Positions 47,828 through 56,824 of a stretch of DNA of 64,000 bases are shown here, one piece after another. Made by a program: the position numbers and the translations under genes. Numbering within the stretch: position 1 is the stretch's first letter; every line of letters starts with the position of its first letter. The notes under the pieces were generated by a model. It made no database searches, had not been told where the DNA came from, and was given only the letters and a program-made list of their open reading frames with translations. Source of the stretch: Xanthomonas translucens pv. cerealis (lineage in GTDB: Bacteria; Pseudomonadota; Gammaproteobacteria; Xanthomonadales; Xanthomonadaceae); contig NZ_CP038228.1 in the NCBI RefSeq assembly GCF_006838285.1, forward strand, positions 868,001 through 932,000. The letters are read 5' to 3'.

Positions 47828-48059
47828 GGGCCTTCCTATGGGGAATGAAAGGCAAGGCTAGGCAGACGCCGGCTAAGGCGAAGTGAAGTGATGACGGCTC
47901 AGCGCGCACGGCGCCGCGCTGCCCACTGCGGTGCGGTCACTGCGTCCGGCACCCGTATCGGACAGCATGGCGATGTCGGCGATGGCCCGCTCGCGCACCT
48001 CCGCGCGGAGACTGTCGCGGCTGAAGCTCCTACAAAAGCACGCGACCAGGCGAGCTGGC

Positions 48060-48168
48060 TCGCCCTCGGCGGCAATCCGAGCAGCTCCGCCGGCAGCGCC
48101 GACATCGGCGTGCGTTCGTCCAGCGCTTCGCGCTTGAGCCAGTGGATGAACTGGCTGACGGCCGGGCT
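48060..48168 (-). pseudogene. Possible LysR-family C-terminal fragment
   Basis: Read on the minus strand from 48168, the frame SPAVSQFIHWLKREALDE resembles the last helix of a LysR-type regulator, followed by an extra tail. Upstream on that strand the sequence is EamA coding in the opposite direction, so only the end could survive. A half copy of the palindromic repeat (48014-48034) lies just beyond it. Confidence 0.35.
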
Positions 48169-48169
48169 G

Positions 48170-48580
48170 AGCGTGGCGCCGGCGGCGTTCGCCGGCGCCG
48201 CCGCCTCGCTGCTGTACGGGATCGGTTACAGCCTGGTGAAGCGCTATATGAGCGACCTGCCGCCGGCCGCGTCGGCCGCTTCCACCCTGGGCTGCAGCGC
48301 ATTGCTGCTGGCGCCGCTGGCGTGGACGCATTGGCCGGCCGCACCGGTGCCGGCGCTGGCGTGGGCGTGGGCCTGCGCCTGCGCCGGCCTGGCCTTCCTG
48401 ATGTACTACCGGCTGATCCAGCGCATCGGCACGGCGCGCGTGTCCACGGTGACCTATCTGGTGCCGGTGTTCGGCGCGCTGCTGTCCTGGTCGATCCTCG
48501 GCGAGCCGTTGACCTGGAGCATGCTGCTGGCCGGCGTGCTGATCCTGGGCAGCGTCGCCTTCAGCCAGCGCGCGGGTTGA
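48170..48580 (+). pseudogene. EamA-family permease, C-terminal fragment
   Basis: This encodes the second EamA half: FAGAAASLLYGIGYSLVKRY, then MYYRLIQRIGTARVSTVTYL and PVFGALLSWSILGEPLTWS, about five helices, ending FSQRAG. The first half (about 140 residues) is missing; the upstream in-frame sequence is unrelated and overlaps the LysR-like fragment. This looks like a deletion junction between two formerly divergent or adjacent genes. Confidence 0.75.
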
Positions 48581-48591
48581 AGGACCGACCG

Positions 48592-49090
48592 ATGACTGCT
48601 TCCCTACCCGTATCGCAATTCGCCTACAAGGCCAGGGCCAACGCCGAGCTGCTGCAGGCGTTGGCGCAGATCGATGTGGACGCCTATCCTGCGCAACGGC
48701 AGCGCGCGATCCGGCTGTTGAACCACACCTACGTGGTGGACCGGATCTTCGCCGCGCATCTGAACGGCGGCACGCATGCGTTCACGGACAGCAACACGCC
48801 GCCGCCGCTTGGTGCATTGCACGCGGCCGTCGCCGAATCCGACCGGTGGTAGCCGGCTACGTCGCCCCGCTCGACGCGAGCGCATTGCAGCAGTCGCTCG
48901 CATTCCGCTTCACCGATGACGATTCCGGCTCATGATCCGCGAGGAAATGCGGTTCCACGTACTGGCGCATGGCGCCTATCACCGCGGCAACATCGCCATG
49001 CTGCTCAGCGAGTGCGGGGTGGAGCCGCCGCGCGAGTTGTTCACCCGCTTCCTGCACGCGCGTGACCCCGAGCGGCGCGGCGCCGGGCTA
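48592..49090 (+). pseudogene. DinB-family protein, frameshifted
   Basis: Three pieces of a DinB-like protein lie in successive frames: MTASLPVSQFAYKARANAEL with LLNHTYVVDRIFAAHLNGG to 48850; AGYVAPLDASALQQSLAFRF in a second frame; and REEMRFHVLAHGAYHRGNIA, carrying the conserved H-x3-H metal site, in a third. Two small indels near 48848 and 48933 would reconcile them. The intact protein would have about 165 residues. It begins 11 bases after the EamA fragment. Confidence 0.75.
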
Positions 49091-49140
49091 AGCGCCGGCG
49101 GTGCAGCAGTGCGCCGCCGGCTGGCGCGCGTGCTGGCGCA

Positions 49141-50055
49141 TTACTGCGGCGGCGTGCGTACCGGCAGCGGCACGTTGCACAGGTCGATGTGTCCGGCCGG
49201 GCGCTTGTAGAAATCGTCCCTGCGGTTGCGCCTGGCTTCGGCCACGTCGCGGAAGGTCTGGGTGTCGGTGCGCAGCAGCTGCAGCGGAGTGCGCTCGGCC
49301 TCGGGCAGGTCGCTGGCGAGCTTGATCGCGCGGATCGGCGTGCGCTGTTCGGGCTTGGCGTAGAAGCCCATCGGGTCCGGTCCGCGCGGGATCACGCTGA
49401 GCAGTTCCATTCCCTTGACCACACGGCCGACCACGGTGATGTTGCGGTCCAGCTGCCGCGGCGATTGCCCGGTGACCACGTACAGTTCGGCGCCGATGCT
49501 GCTGTCCTCGTCGTTGTTGCGGCCGGCGCCGAGGGTGCCGTAGCAGTGCGCCAGCCACGCGGTGCCGTCCTTGGGATCGCGCGCCGCCGGAAAGCCGTCG
49601 ACGAAGCCCACCTGCGGCGCCCAGCCGTCGCGGTCCGGCTGCGCCTGGAACGCCAGGCCCTTGGCGTCGCGCTGGAACTCGGCGGGCAGGTGGCGCTTGG
49701 CCGAACCCAGCGGCTTGGCCTTGTCCGCCTCCTCGCCGTCGGGATCGCCGAACTGCACCACGAAATTGTCCTGCGAACGGTAGATGCTCAGGCCGTCCCA
49801 GAAGTGCTCGTGGGCCAGGGTGCGGATATTGCCGACATGCTGTGGCGCGAACGCCGGCGCCAGTTCGATGACGACGCGGCCGGCGTCCAGGTCCAGATAC
49901 AGGGTGTTGGCCGGATCCAGCGTGCGCCAGTCGCCGGGCTTGGACGCGTCCAGGATCTGCTGCGGACTGCGGTACGGCGCTGCCGGCGCGGCCGCCACTG
50001 CGCAGGCGGCGGACGACAGCAACGCGAGGGCGAGCAGGGTGGGGCGCAAGGGCAT
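49141..50055 (-). CDS. Exported cyclophilin-type peptidyl-prolyl isomerase
   Basis: A 304-residue protein with a signal peptide ([19 protein letters not shown]). The cyclophilin core begins at [20 protein letters not shown] and includes [20 protein letters not shown] and [20 protein letters not shown]. The catalytic-arginine/Gln region is altered relative to classic cyclophilin A, as in other periplasmic members, and the C-terminal 60 residues are an extension. It should assist folding in the periplasm. Confidence 0.87.
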   Translation of the reverse strand: MPLRPTLLALALLSSAACAVAAAPAAPYRSPQQILDASKPGDWRTLDPANTLYLDLDAGRVVIELAPAFAPQHVGNIRTLAHEHFWDGLSIYRSQDNFVVQFGDPDGEEADKAKPLGSAKRHLPAEFQRDAKGLAFQAQPDRDGWAPQVGFVDGFPAARDPKDGTAWLAHCYGTLGAGRNNDEDSSIGAELYVVTGQSPRQLDRNITVVGRVVKGMELLSVIPRGPDPMGFYAKPEQRTPIRAIKLASDLPEAERTPLQLLRTDTQTFRDVAEARRNRRDDFYKRPAGHIDLCNVPLPVRTPPQ

Positions 50056-50151
50056 GGCGGCAGCCTGGAGGACGGTAGCGGATTCTTACCCAGCCACCGC
50101 CGTTGCGCCAATGCCGCCGTTGCGTTGTCTGCGTGCTGCGTGCCGTCGGTC

Positions 50152-51915
50152 TCAGCGCGCCGGTGCGCGTTGCGCGGCGTCCGGCGTCTCCTGCGCGGCG
50201 GCCACCGCGGACTGGTGTGCCGTCGCATTCAGGGCATTGAGCTGGCGCACGCTGTCCTGCAGCGGCGTGGCCGTGGCGACCTGCGCGTCCACGTAGGCGG
50301 TGCGTTTGTCCGCCGACATCGGGTCGCCCTGTACCGCGAACACGCGCCCGGCGTCGTTGCGCAGCACATGATCGACCCGGGTCAGGCCTTCGCGCCTGGC
50401 CGCCAACAGCAGGTGCGTGGCCAGTTGCGGATCGGCCGGCGTCAAGCGGGCGTCGATCATGCGCTGCATCGCATGGTCCGGATGCGCGGGGTCGCGCGGA
50501 TCGGACGGCACGCTCGCCGGCGTTGTCCGCTTTGCGGCCGCGGCCTTCGCCGCGGTGCTGTCGATGCCGGCGTCGATCCGGGTCAGCGCAGCGCTGAGCG
50601 CGCCGTCGGCATCGGCGGCGACATGGAACAGGCGTTCGCTCAGGCCATGCGGGGAATTGCCGAGCGTGCGCGCCAGATCGAGCGCGAACGCCTCGTTGCT
50701 CATGCGGGCGTAGGCGCCGGCCTGCTCGCGATCGAACGGGCGCGCCTGCGCGGCCTGCGCGTACTGCTGGCGCAGCGCACCCATCTGCGCCTCTGAGAAA
50801 TTCAGGGTCAGGTCCTGGCCGGCGGCGATGGCGTCGTCCGCGGCGTCCTTCCTGGCCAGCGCGGTATTGAGCAGTTGCGCCTGATTGGCGTCGACCTTGC
50901 CGAAGCCGAGCTGGTAGCGGCGCGCGGCGACGTATTCGCTGCCGGCGGCATCGAACTGGCGGGTCAGGGTAAGCGGCACATTGTCGGCGTACTGCAGCTT
51001 GCTGGTGACGGTGCTGCTGCCATCGGCTCGGGTGGCACGCACGTTCTCCCCGCTATTGCGCTGCCCAGCCAGGTCCAGGCTCAGCGGCCCCAGGCCGAGT
51101 TTGGCGCGGGTCTGCGAACTGATGCGCAGGGTGTCGATCCGCTGCACGTCGCTGACCCCGGGCGCCTGCGCGGGCAACTGGCCGCTGCCGAGAAAATCGC
51201 GGTAGGCGGCCTGCGCCTGCCGGTCGCGCAGGTCGAAGGTCGCGGTGTGCATGCTGGCCTGGCCCAACGCGTCCTGGCGGCCGAGCATGGCCTGCGCGAC
51301 CGGGGTCTTCAGCCCGAGCATGTCGATGCGTTCGATCGCCGCGGTCGGTCCTGTCGCCACCCGCACGCGGTACGGGTCCAGACGCTGCGCGGTGTAGCTC
51401 ACGCCTGCCGCATCGGTGTGTTCGCTGATGCTGGCGAAGCTGCGGAACGCGGTCTCCAGCGAGGTCCGAACGAAGGCCTGGCCGTCGAGCCTGACGCTGC
51501 CGTCGACCGGGATGGTGAGCGGATCGAACGGATTGACTGCACGCGCGGCCTCGGCGCTGGCGTCGCCGGGCAGGGTGACGTTGTAGCGCGCGCGCTCGCC
51601 GAGCTGGCTGGTGCTGCTGAGGCTGGCGTCGTTGCGGCCGATGCTGGCGGCGTCGAGCTGCTGGCCCTGGCGGAATTCCATCTCCAGGCCGAACTCGGTT
51701 TTGTCGTCGGCGCTGCGCCGGCTGGCGCCCACGCTCTGGGTGGAGACGAGCTGGTGCGCGAGCGGCCCGTTGCGTCCCAGCGGCTGGGACTGCGTGTGCT
51801 CCACGCTGACGCTGCCATCTGCCGGATTCCATTTCAACGCACCGGCGCTGCCGCTGCCGGCAGCGCTGGCGAAGATGGGGTCGGTGGCCTTGGCGGCGGG
51901 CGTCGTCGAACTCAT
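50152..51915 (-). CDS. Putative type IV secretion effector with C-terminal XVIPCD-like domain
   Basis: A 587-residue protein without a signal peptide. The C-terminal 120 or so residues resemble the XVIPCD, the VirD4-interacting domain that marks Xanthomonas T4SS effectors: [16 protein letters not shown] near 470-485, [38 protein letters not shown], then a glutamine/alanine-rich end. The first 440 residues show no enzyme motif I recognise; they are rich in short beta-like stretches and alanine-rich helices. No signal-peptide immunity gene is adjacent: the next minus-strand gene is a cyclophilin. Effector status is inferred from the domain. Confidence 0.72.
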   Translation of the reverse strand: MSSTTPAAKATDPIFASAAGSGSAGALKWNPADGSVSVEHTQSQPLGRNGPLAHQLVSTQSVGASRRSADDKTEFGLEMEFRQGQQLDAASIGRNDASLSSTSQLGERARYNVTLPGDASAEAARAVNPFDPLTIPVDGSVRLDGQAFVRTSLETAFRSFASISEHTDAAGVSYTAQRLDPYRVRVATGPTAAIERIDMLGLKTPVAQAMLGRQDALGQASMHTATFDLRDRQAQAAYRDFLGSGQLPAQAPGVSDVQRIDTLRISSQTRAKLGLGPLSLDLAGQRNSGENVRATRADGSSTVTSKLQYADNVPLTLTRQFDAAGSEYVAARRYQLGFGKVDANQAQLLNTALARKDAADDAIAAGQDLTLNFSEAQMGALRQQYAQAAQARPFDREQAGAYARMSNEAFALDLARTLGNSPHGLSERLFHVAADADGALSAALTRIDAGIDSTAAKAAAAKRTTPASVPSDPRDPAHPDHAMQRMIDARLTPADPQLATHLLLAARREGLTRVDHVLRNDAGRVFAVQGDPMSADKRTAYVDAQVATATPLQDSVRQLNALNATAHQSAVAAAQETPDAAQRAPAR

Positions 51916-52044
51916 GCATTCCTCCTGGATGGCGCCTGCCGGCGCGAGCGGCGTGGAGGATAGCCAGGCCGATGTTGCCGATGCGTCAGGCGTTCGTTAT
52001 GCCCACTATGACTGCCTGCACATTCGCTATACCCAACGCAACAC

Positions 52045-52203
52045 ATGCCGCTGTCGCTGGTCACCGGCATCTTCCACTTCTGCTGCTGTGGAGTGCGCTG
52101 GGGATATCTGCTGCTGTTCGCCCCGCTGCACCTGGCGTGTGCGGTCGGCAAGCTGCACGACATGCTGGCCAAGCACCTGTTGGTGCACAGTGCGGCGCAA
52201 TGA
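52045..52203 (+). CDS. Small hydrophobic ORF, unknown
   Basis: A 52-residue frame, MPLSLVTGIFHFCCCGVRWG with YLLLFAPLHLACAVGKLHDM, containing one strongly hydrophobic helix and a basic C-terminal end. It lies between the divergent effector gene and the convergent depolymerase gene. There is no Shine-Dalgarno of note, so it may be chance or the remnant of a membrane protein. Confidence 0.3.
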   Translation: MPLSLVTGIFHFCCCGVRWGYLLLFAPLHLACAVGKLHDMLAKHLLVHSAAQ

Positions 52204-52242
52204 CTGTGACGCCCGCGGCCGGCGGCCGCAGGCGCAGTGCGC

Positions 52243-53553
52243 TCAGCCGGCTTTGCGGCTGCCGCGGCGCTTGAGCGGGGTGACGTTGCCACTCGGCGCC
52301 TGCGCGGTGGCGAATGCGTTGGCGGCGATGAACGCGCGCACCTGCGGATAGACGATGTCGCGCCAGCGGCGGCCGCTGAAGATGCCGTAATGGCCGGCGC
52401 CTTCCACTTCCAGATGCTGGCGGCGGTGCGCGGCGATGCCGGTGCACAGGTCCTGCACGGCAGCGGTCTGGCCCAGGCCGGAGATGTCGTCCAGTTCGCC
52501 TTCGATGCTGAGCAGCGCGGTGTCGCGGATCGCCGCCGGATCCACGCGTTCGCCGCCGATCACCCATTCCCCGCGCGGCAGCAGGAACTCCTGAAACACC
52601 ACCCGGATCGTGTCCAGGTAGTAGGTCGCCGGCATATCCAGCACCGCGTTGTATTCGTCGTAGAAGCGGCGGTGCGCCGCGGCATCCTGCAGGTCGCCCT
52701 TGACCAGGTCGGCGTAGAAATCCCAGTGCGACATGAAGTGCCGGCTGGGGTTCATCGCCAGGAACCCGGTGTGCTGCAGGAAGCCCGGATACACCGCGCG
52801 GCCATGCCCCGGATACGCCTGCGGCACGGCGTGGATGAGGTTGTGCTCGAACCACGACAGCGGATTGCGCGTGGCCAGGTTGTTGACCTGGGTGGGACTG
52901 CGGCGCGCATCGATCGGCCCGCCCATCATCACCAGCGAGCGCGGCGTGGCTTCGCCGCGCCCGGCCATCAGCGACACCGCTGCCAGCACCGGCACGGTCG
53001 GCTGGCACACGCTGATCACGTGCAGCGTGTCGGCGCCGATGTGGCGGATGAAGTCCTGCACGTAGTTGACGTAGTCGTCCAGGCCGAAATCGCCGTCGCG
53101 CTGCGGCACCATGCGCGCGTCGATCCAGTCGGTGACGTAGACCTTGTGGTCGCGCAGCAGGGTGCGCACGGTATCGCGCAGCAGCGTGGCGTGGTGCCCG
53201 GACAGCGGCGCCACCACCAGCACGGCGGGCTGCTGCTTGAGTCCGGCCACGACCTTGGCGTCGTCGCTGAAACGCTTGAAGCGCAGCAGGCGGCAGAACG
53301 GCTTGCGCAGCACTTCCTGCTCGACGATCGGCAGCGGGTGGCCGTCGACCTCGACGTGGTCCAGCGCCCAGGCCGGCTTCTCGTAGTCCTTGCCGAGCCG
53401 GTGCAGCAGTTCGTTGCTGGCGGCCAGGCGCTCGGCGCCCGGGAGCGTGGCCCACAGGCTATTGGCGTCGGAGAAGATCTTGGCGTTGGCCGCGGCCTGG
53501 TGGACCCAGGGGGCGAGCAGGTTGCGGGTCAGTTCGTGCCACTGGTAGAGCAT
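52243..53553 (-). CDS. phaZ: Intracellular polyhydroxyalkanoate depolymerase
   Basis: A 436-residue alpha/beta-hydrolase-fold protein of the intracellular PhaZ type. The nucleophile motif is VISVCQPTVPVLAA with Cys183, the same position as the catalytic cysteine of Ralstonia PhaZ. SGHHATLLRDTVRTLLRDH and the C-terminal GAGHYGIFSGRRW (catalytic His) are conserved. It mobilises stored poly-3-hydroxybutyrate. No signal peptide. Minus strand, ending 27 bases from the small ORF above. Confidence 0.92.
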   Translation of the reverse strand: MLYQWHELTRNLLAPWVHQAAANAKIFSDANSLWATLPGAERLAASNELLHRLGKDYEKPAWALDHVEVDGHPLPIVEQEVLRKPFCRLLRFKRFSDDAKVVAGLKQQPAVLVVAPLSGHHATLLRDTVRTLLRDHKVYVTDWIDARMVPQRDGDFGLDDYVNYVQDFIRHIGADTLHVISVCQPTVPVLAAVSLMAGRGEATPRSLVMMGGPIDARRSPTQVNNLATRNPLSWFEHNLIHAVPQAYPGHGRAVYPGFLQHTGFLAMNPSRHFMSHWDFYADLVKGDLQDAAAHRRFYDEYNAVLDMPATYYLDTIRVVFQEFLLPRGEWVIGGERVDPAAIRDTALLSIEGELDDISGLGQTAAVQDLCTGIAAHRRQHLEVEGAGHYGIFSGRRWRDIVYPQVRAFIAANAFATAQAPSGNVTPLKRRGSRKAG

Positions 53554-53616
53554 GCCGGTGTTTCCATCCTGAGCGTATGCTGCCGTGCAGCATATCCTAT
53601 CCGGGCTGGTTGCACC

Positions 53617-54222
53617 TTAATGGGGCACCAGACCAATCGTTTCCAGCGCCGCTGCATCCCCCGCCAGCGCTGGCGATAGCCAGCAATGACTGCCGACCGG
53701 GCGTAGCCCGAGTGCACCAAAGTGGCGCCGGTACCAGCGCGCCTGACGCGGCTGGAAACCGGCATGGTCGCCGTCGAAGGCGTCCTCCATGGCGAAGGTT
53801 TCCAGGAACGCGACCCCGCCGCACAGTTCGGCCAGGCCCGGCAGGCCCTGGCGCAATTCGCGGCTGGGCACGTAGTGCAGCACGTCCGCACACACCAGCA
53901 GGTCCACCGGCGCGCACGGCCGCAGCCAGGCGAAATCGCCGAACCGCGCCGGGCGCAGGTCGCGCTGGCGGCCGTAGCGCGCGATCGCGTAGTCGCTGCT
54001 GTCGAAGCCCAGGTAGCGCAGCTTCGGTCGCAGCTTCAGCAGCGGCGCGCGCCAGGCGCCTTCGCCGCAGCCGATGTCGAGCACGCTGCGGATCGGCCGT
54101 TCCAGGTAGTACTCGGCCTGGGCGACGGCGAGCGCGACCTTGCGCGCCAGGCGCGCGTTGCCACCGATAGCGTCGCGGCGATACCAGCGCTGGAAATAGT
54201 CGGCGTCGTACTGTTTGTCCAT
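53617..54222 (-). CDS. Class I SAM-dependent methyltransferase
   Basis: A 201-residue protein with the SAM-binding motif I RSVLDIGCGEGAWRAPLLKL, motif II LGFDSSDYAI and the later DLLVCADVLHYV. No clue to the methyl acceptor. The ATG at 54222 (MDKQYDADYFQRWYRRDAIG) is the typical opening; the open frame upstream overlaps the divergent hemJ region. Confidence 0.85.
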   Translation of the reverse strand: MDKQYDADYFQRWYRRDAIGGNARLARKVALAVAQAEYYLERPIRSVLDIGCGEGAWRAPLLKLRPKLRYLGFDSSDYAIARYGRQRDLRPARFGDFAWLRPCAPVDLLVCADVLHYVPSRELRQGLPGLAELCGGVAFLETFAMEDAFDGDHAGFQPRQARWYRRHFGALGLRPVGSHCWLSPALAGDAAALETIGLVPH

Positions 54223-54303
54223 GTGCGGTCGTGGTCCGTGCGGGCGCGATGCGAATCGGCGAAAATGGCGTGACATCCTACGCCAGCGACCCGGAGCCAG
54301 CGC

Positions 54304-54759
54304 ATGCACCTCTATCTGTGGATCAAGTCCCTGCACCTGCTGTTCGTAGTCGCATGGATGGCGGCGGTGTTCTACCTGCCGCGGATCCTGGTCAACATCG
54401 CCGAGAGCGCAGGGCAACCGGAGGTGCAGGCGCGGCTGCTGCTGATGGGGCGGCGCCTGTACCGCTTCGGCCACATGATGTTCGGCCTGGCCTTGCTGCT
54501 GGGGCTGACGCTGTGGCTGGGCTACAAGGTGTTGCCGGATTTCCCGACCATGGTCGCGCCCGGCCACAGCGGCTGGCTGCACGCCAAGCTGGGGTTGGTG
54601 GCGCTGATGCTTGGCTATTACATCTTCAGCGGACACTGGCTCAAGGGCGTGGGCCAAGCGCGCGTGCTGCCGTCCGCGCGCGCGCTGCGACTGTTCAACG
54701 AACTGCCGGTGCTGGCGCTACTTGTGGTGATCTGGCTGGTGTTGGCGAAGCCGTTCTAA
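54304..54759 (+). CDS. hemJ: Protoporphyrinogen oxidase HemJ
   Basis: A 151-residue protein with four membrane helices. The HemJ signatures are LYLWIKSLHLLFVVAWMAAV and FYLPRILVNIAES with conserved His10 for haem, and GHSGWLHAKLGLV with the His-Lys pair near 95-100. It performs the six-electron oxidation of protoporphyrinogen IX in haem synthesis. Divergent from the methyltransferase gene, 81 bases between starts. Confidence 0.9.
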   Translation: MHLYLWIKSLHLLFVVAWMAAVFYLPRILVNIAESAGQPEVQARLLLMGRRLYRFGHMMFGLALLLGLTLWLGYKVLPDFPTMVAPGHSGWLHAKLGLVALMLGYYIFSGHWLKGVGQARVLPSARALRLFNELPVLALLVVIWLVLAKPF

Positions 54760-54928
54760 GTGCGCGGGACCCGGGACTCGGAATATGCTGCTGGCTGATC
54801 CGGTGATGGCGTGGCTGGGTAACTGCAGCGTTTTGTGCGACGGACGCTGTGGAGCTTGCGGGAATGCGCGTTGCGGCTGATGGCGCATGCGGCCGAAGCC
54901 GCTTGCACCGCCGTTGGGGCGCAATGCG

Positions 54929-55687
54929 CTAGGTGCTGGTGCTGTCCAGTCGCTTGCGTTCGCTGCGGGCCAGGTCGATCCACTGGCGTTGGTCGCGCTG
55001 GTAGTAGCGCGGGGCCAGGCTGGAGCGCTTCAGCACTTCCTTGAACACGTCGCCAGCGCGCTGCGATTGGCCCGCGCGCTGCAGCAGTTGCGCGTAGCGC
55101 ACGCGCGCTTCTTCGCCGGGGTAGTCGTCGGCGAGCGCGGCGTATTCCTCCAGCGCCGCGTCGGTCTGGCCCAGTGCTTCGGTGGCGCGCGCGTACAGCA
55201 GGTGGCCGTCGTGCGAGCGGAACTGCGGGTTGGCGGCGATCAGCCGGTCCAGCGTGGCTTTCACTGCGGCCGGCTGCTCCAGGCCGAACTGCGCCCTGGC
55301 CAGTCCCAGCAGCAGCCCCGGGTCGTCGCGGTGGATGCCGCGCAAGCCGCTCTCGAACACCTCGGCGGCCTGTGCGTATTCGCCGTTGCCCAGGTGCACC
55401 TCGGCCAGTTGCCGACGGTTGTCCACGGTGTCGGCCAGTTCCAGGCGATTGCCGGCGGTGCGCTTGTCGCGGTTCGGGTCGAGGGTGGCGCCGACCTTGC
55501 GCAGGTGGCGGCGCGCGCGCGGATCGTTGCGCCATTGCGGCAGCAGTTCGGCGATCACGTAGATCAGGATCCCCAGATACGAAAAGATCAGCAGGATGAA
55601 GATCCAGTACAGCGGCCGGCCGCTGCGCACCACGTGCACGCAGCAGGCCAGCTGCAAGGCCAGCGACAGCAGGACGATGGGACTCAT
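54929..55687 (-). CDS. TPR-repeat membrane protein
   Basis: A 252-residue protein. Residues 5-20 and 27-46 are two hydrophobic helices with a short loop, and the rest is a tetratricopeptide array (RRQLAEVHLGNGEYAQAAEV, LLLGLARAQFGLEQPAAVKA, HLLYARATEALGQTDAALEE, VRYAQLLQRAGQSQRAGDVF). It faces the cytoplasm if the helices form a hairpin. Function unknown. The ATG at 55687 lies 27 bases after the accA stop and is preferred over an upstream TTG. Confidence 0.82.
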   Translation of the reverse strand: MSPIVLLSLALQLACCVHVVRSGRPLYWIFILLIFSYLGILIYVIAELLPQWRNDPRARRHLRKVGATLDPNRDKRTAGNRLELADTVDNRRQLAEVHLGNGEYAQAAEVFESGLRGIHRDDPGLLLGLARAQFGLEQPAAVKATLDRLIAANPQFRSHDGHLLYARATEALGQTDAALEEYAALADDYPGEEARVRYAQLLQRAGQSQRAGDVFKEVLKRSSLAPRYYQRDQRQWIDLARSERKRLDSTST

Positions 55688-55714
55688 GGACAACGCTTCC
55701 TTGTGTTGTTGCGA

Positions 55715-56674
55715 TCAGGCCGCTTCGTACGCCCCGTAGCCGCGCAGGCGCTCGTAGCGCTTCTGCAGCAACTGCTCGACCGGCAGTTGTTCCAGCGCGT
55801 CCAGTTCGTTGAGCAGCACCGCCTTCAGGCGCCTGGCCATCTGCGTGGGATTGCGGTGCGCGCCGCCGATCGGCTCGCGCACCACCTTGTCGACCAGGCC
55901 CAGCGCGGACAGGCGCTTGGCGGTCAGGCCCAGTTGCTCGGCGGCATCCTTGGCCTTGGCGGCGTCCTTCCACAGGATCGAGGCGCAGCCTTCCGGCGAG
56001 ATCACCGAATAGGTGCCGTATTCCAGCATCAGCGTGCGGTCGCCGACGCCGATCGCCAGCGCACCGCCGGAGCCGCCTTCGCCGATCACGGTGCAGATCA
56101 CCGGCACCTTCAGTTCGGCCATCTCCAGCAGGTTGCGCGCAATCGCCTCGCTCTGGCCGCGCTCTTCGGCGCCGATGCCAGGGTAGGCGCCGGGGGTGTC
56201 GATGAAGGTCAGCAGCGGCAGCTTGAAGCGCTCGGCCAGCTTCATCAGCCGCAGCGCCTTGCGATAGCCCTCCGGGCGCGGCATGCCGAAGTTGCGCGAG
56301 ACCTTGCTCTTGGTGTCGCGGCCCTTCTGGTGGCCGATGATGACCACCGGGCGCCCGTCGATGCGGCCCAGGCCGCCGACGATGGCCTTGTCGTCGGCAA
56401 ACGCGCGATCGCCGGCCAGTTCCTGAAATTCGTCGCAGAACACCTCGATGTAGTCCAGCGTGTACGGACGCTGCGGATGCCGCGCCAGCTGCGAGATCTG
56501 CCACGACGACAGGTCACGGAAGATCTGCGCGGTGCGCACCCGCAGCTTGTCCTGCAGCGCGCGCACCTCGGTGTCGACGTTGACCGCCGGGCCGGTGCTG
56601 GCATTGCGCAGTTCCTGGATCTTGGCTTCCAGATCGGCGATGGGTTGCTCGAAGTCGAGGTAGTTCGGATTCAT
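55715..56674 (-). CDS. accA: Acetyl-CoA carboxylase carboxyltransferase subunit alpha
   Basis: A 319-residue protein that carries, with AccD, the carboxyl transfer from biotin to acetyl-CoA in fatty-acid synthesis. Conserved segments are [53 protein letters not shown] and the oxyanion-forming [16 protein letters not shown]. Length is as in E. coli. It follows dnaE on the minus strand, the normal arrangement, with the 56753 repeat between. Confidence 0.97.
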   Translation of the reverse strand: MNPNYLDFEQPIADLEAKIQELRNASTGPAVNVDTEVRALQDKLRVRTAQIFRDLSSWQISQLARHPQRPYTLDYIEVFCDEFQELAGDRAFADDKAIVGGLGRIDGRPVVIIGHQKGRDTKSKVSRNFGMPRPEGYRKALRLMKLAERFKLPLLTFIDTPGAYPGIGAEERGQSEAIARNLLEMAELKVPVICTVIGEGGSGGALAIGVGDRTLMLEYGTYSVISPEGCASILWKDAAKAKDAAEQLGLTAKRLSALGLVDKVVREPIGGAHRNPTQMARRLKAVLLNELDALEQLPVEQLLQKRYERLRGYGAYEAA

Positions 56675-56752
56675 TGGAGGCCGTCGTGAACGTAAGGGGC
56701 GCAGTTTAGCCGAACCGATGCGGTTGGCCCGTACGGGGGAGTAGTGAAGATC

Positions 56753-56823
56753 GGGACTCAGGAGCGGGGACCCGGAAAGTCCAAGGCAACGGCCCTTAGC
56801 TCTTCCGGGTCCCCGGTCCCGGC
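56753..56823. repeat. GGGACC-type repeat between dnaE and accA
   Basis: CGGGACTCAGGAGCGGGGAC CCGG on one side faces TCCGGGTCCCCGGTCCCGG on the other, with the dnaE stop directly at the end. Member of the 10-11-base GGGACCGGG family that also sits at 60484, 61168 and 62427. Confidence 0.85.
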
Positions 56824-56824
56824 T

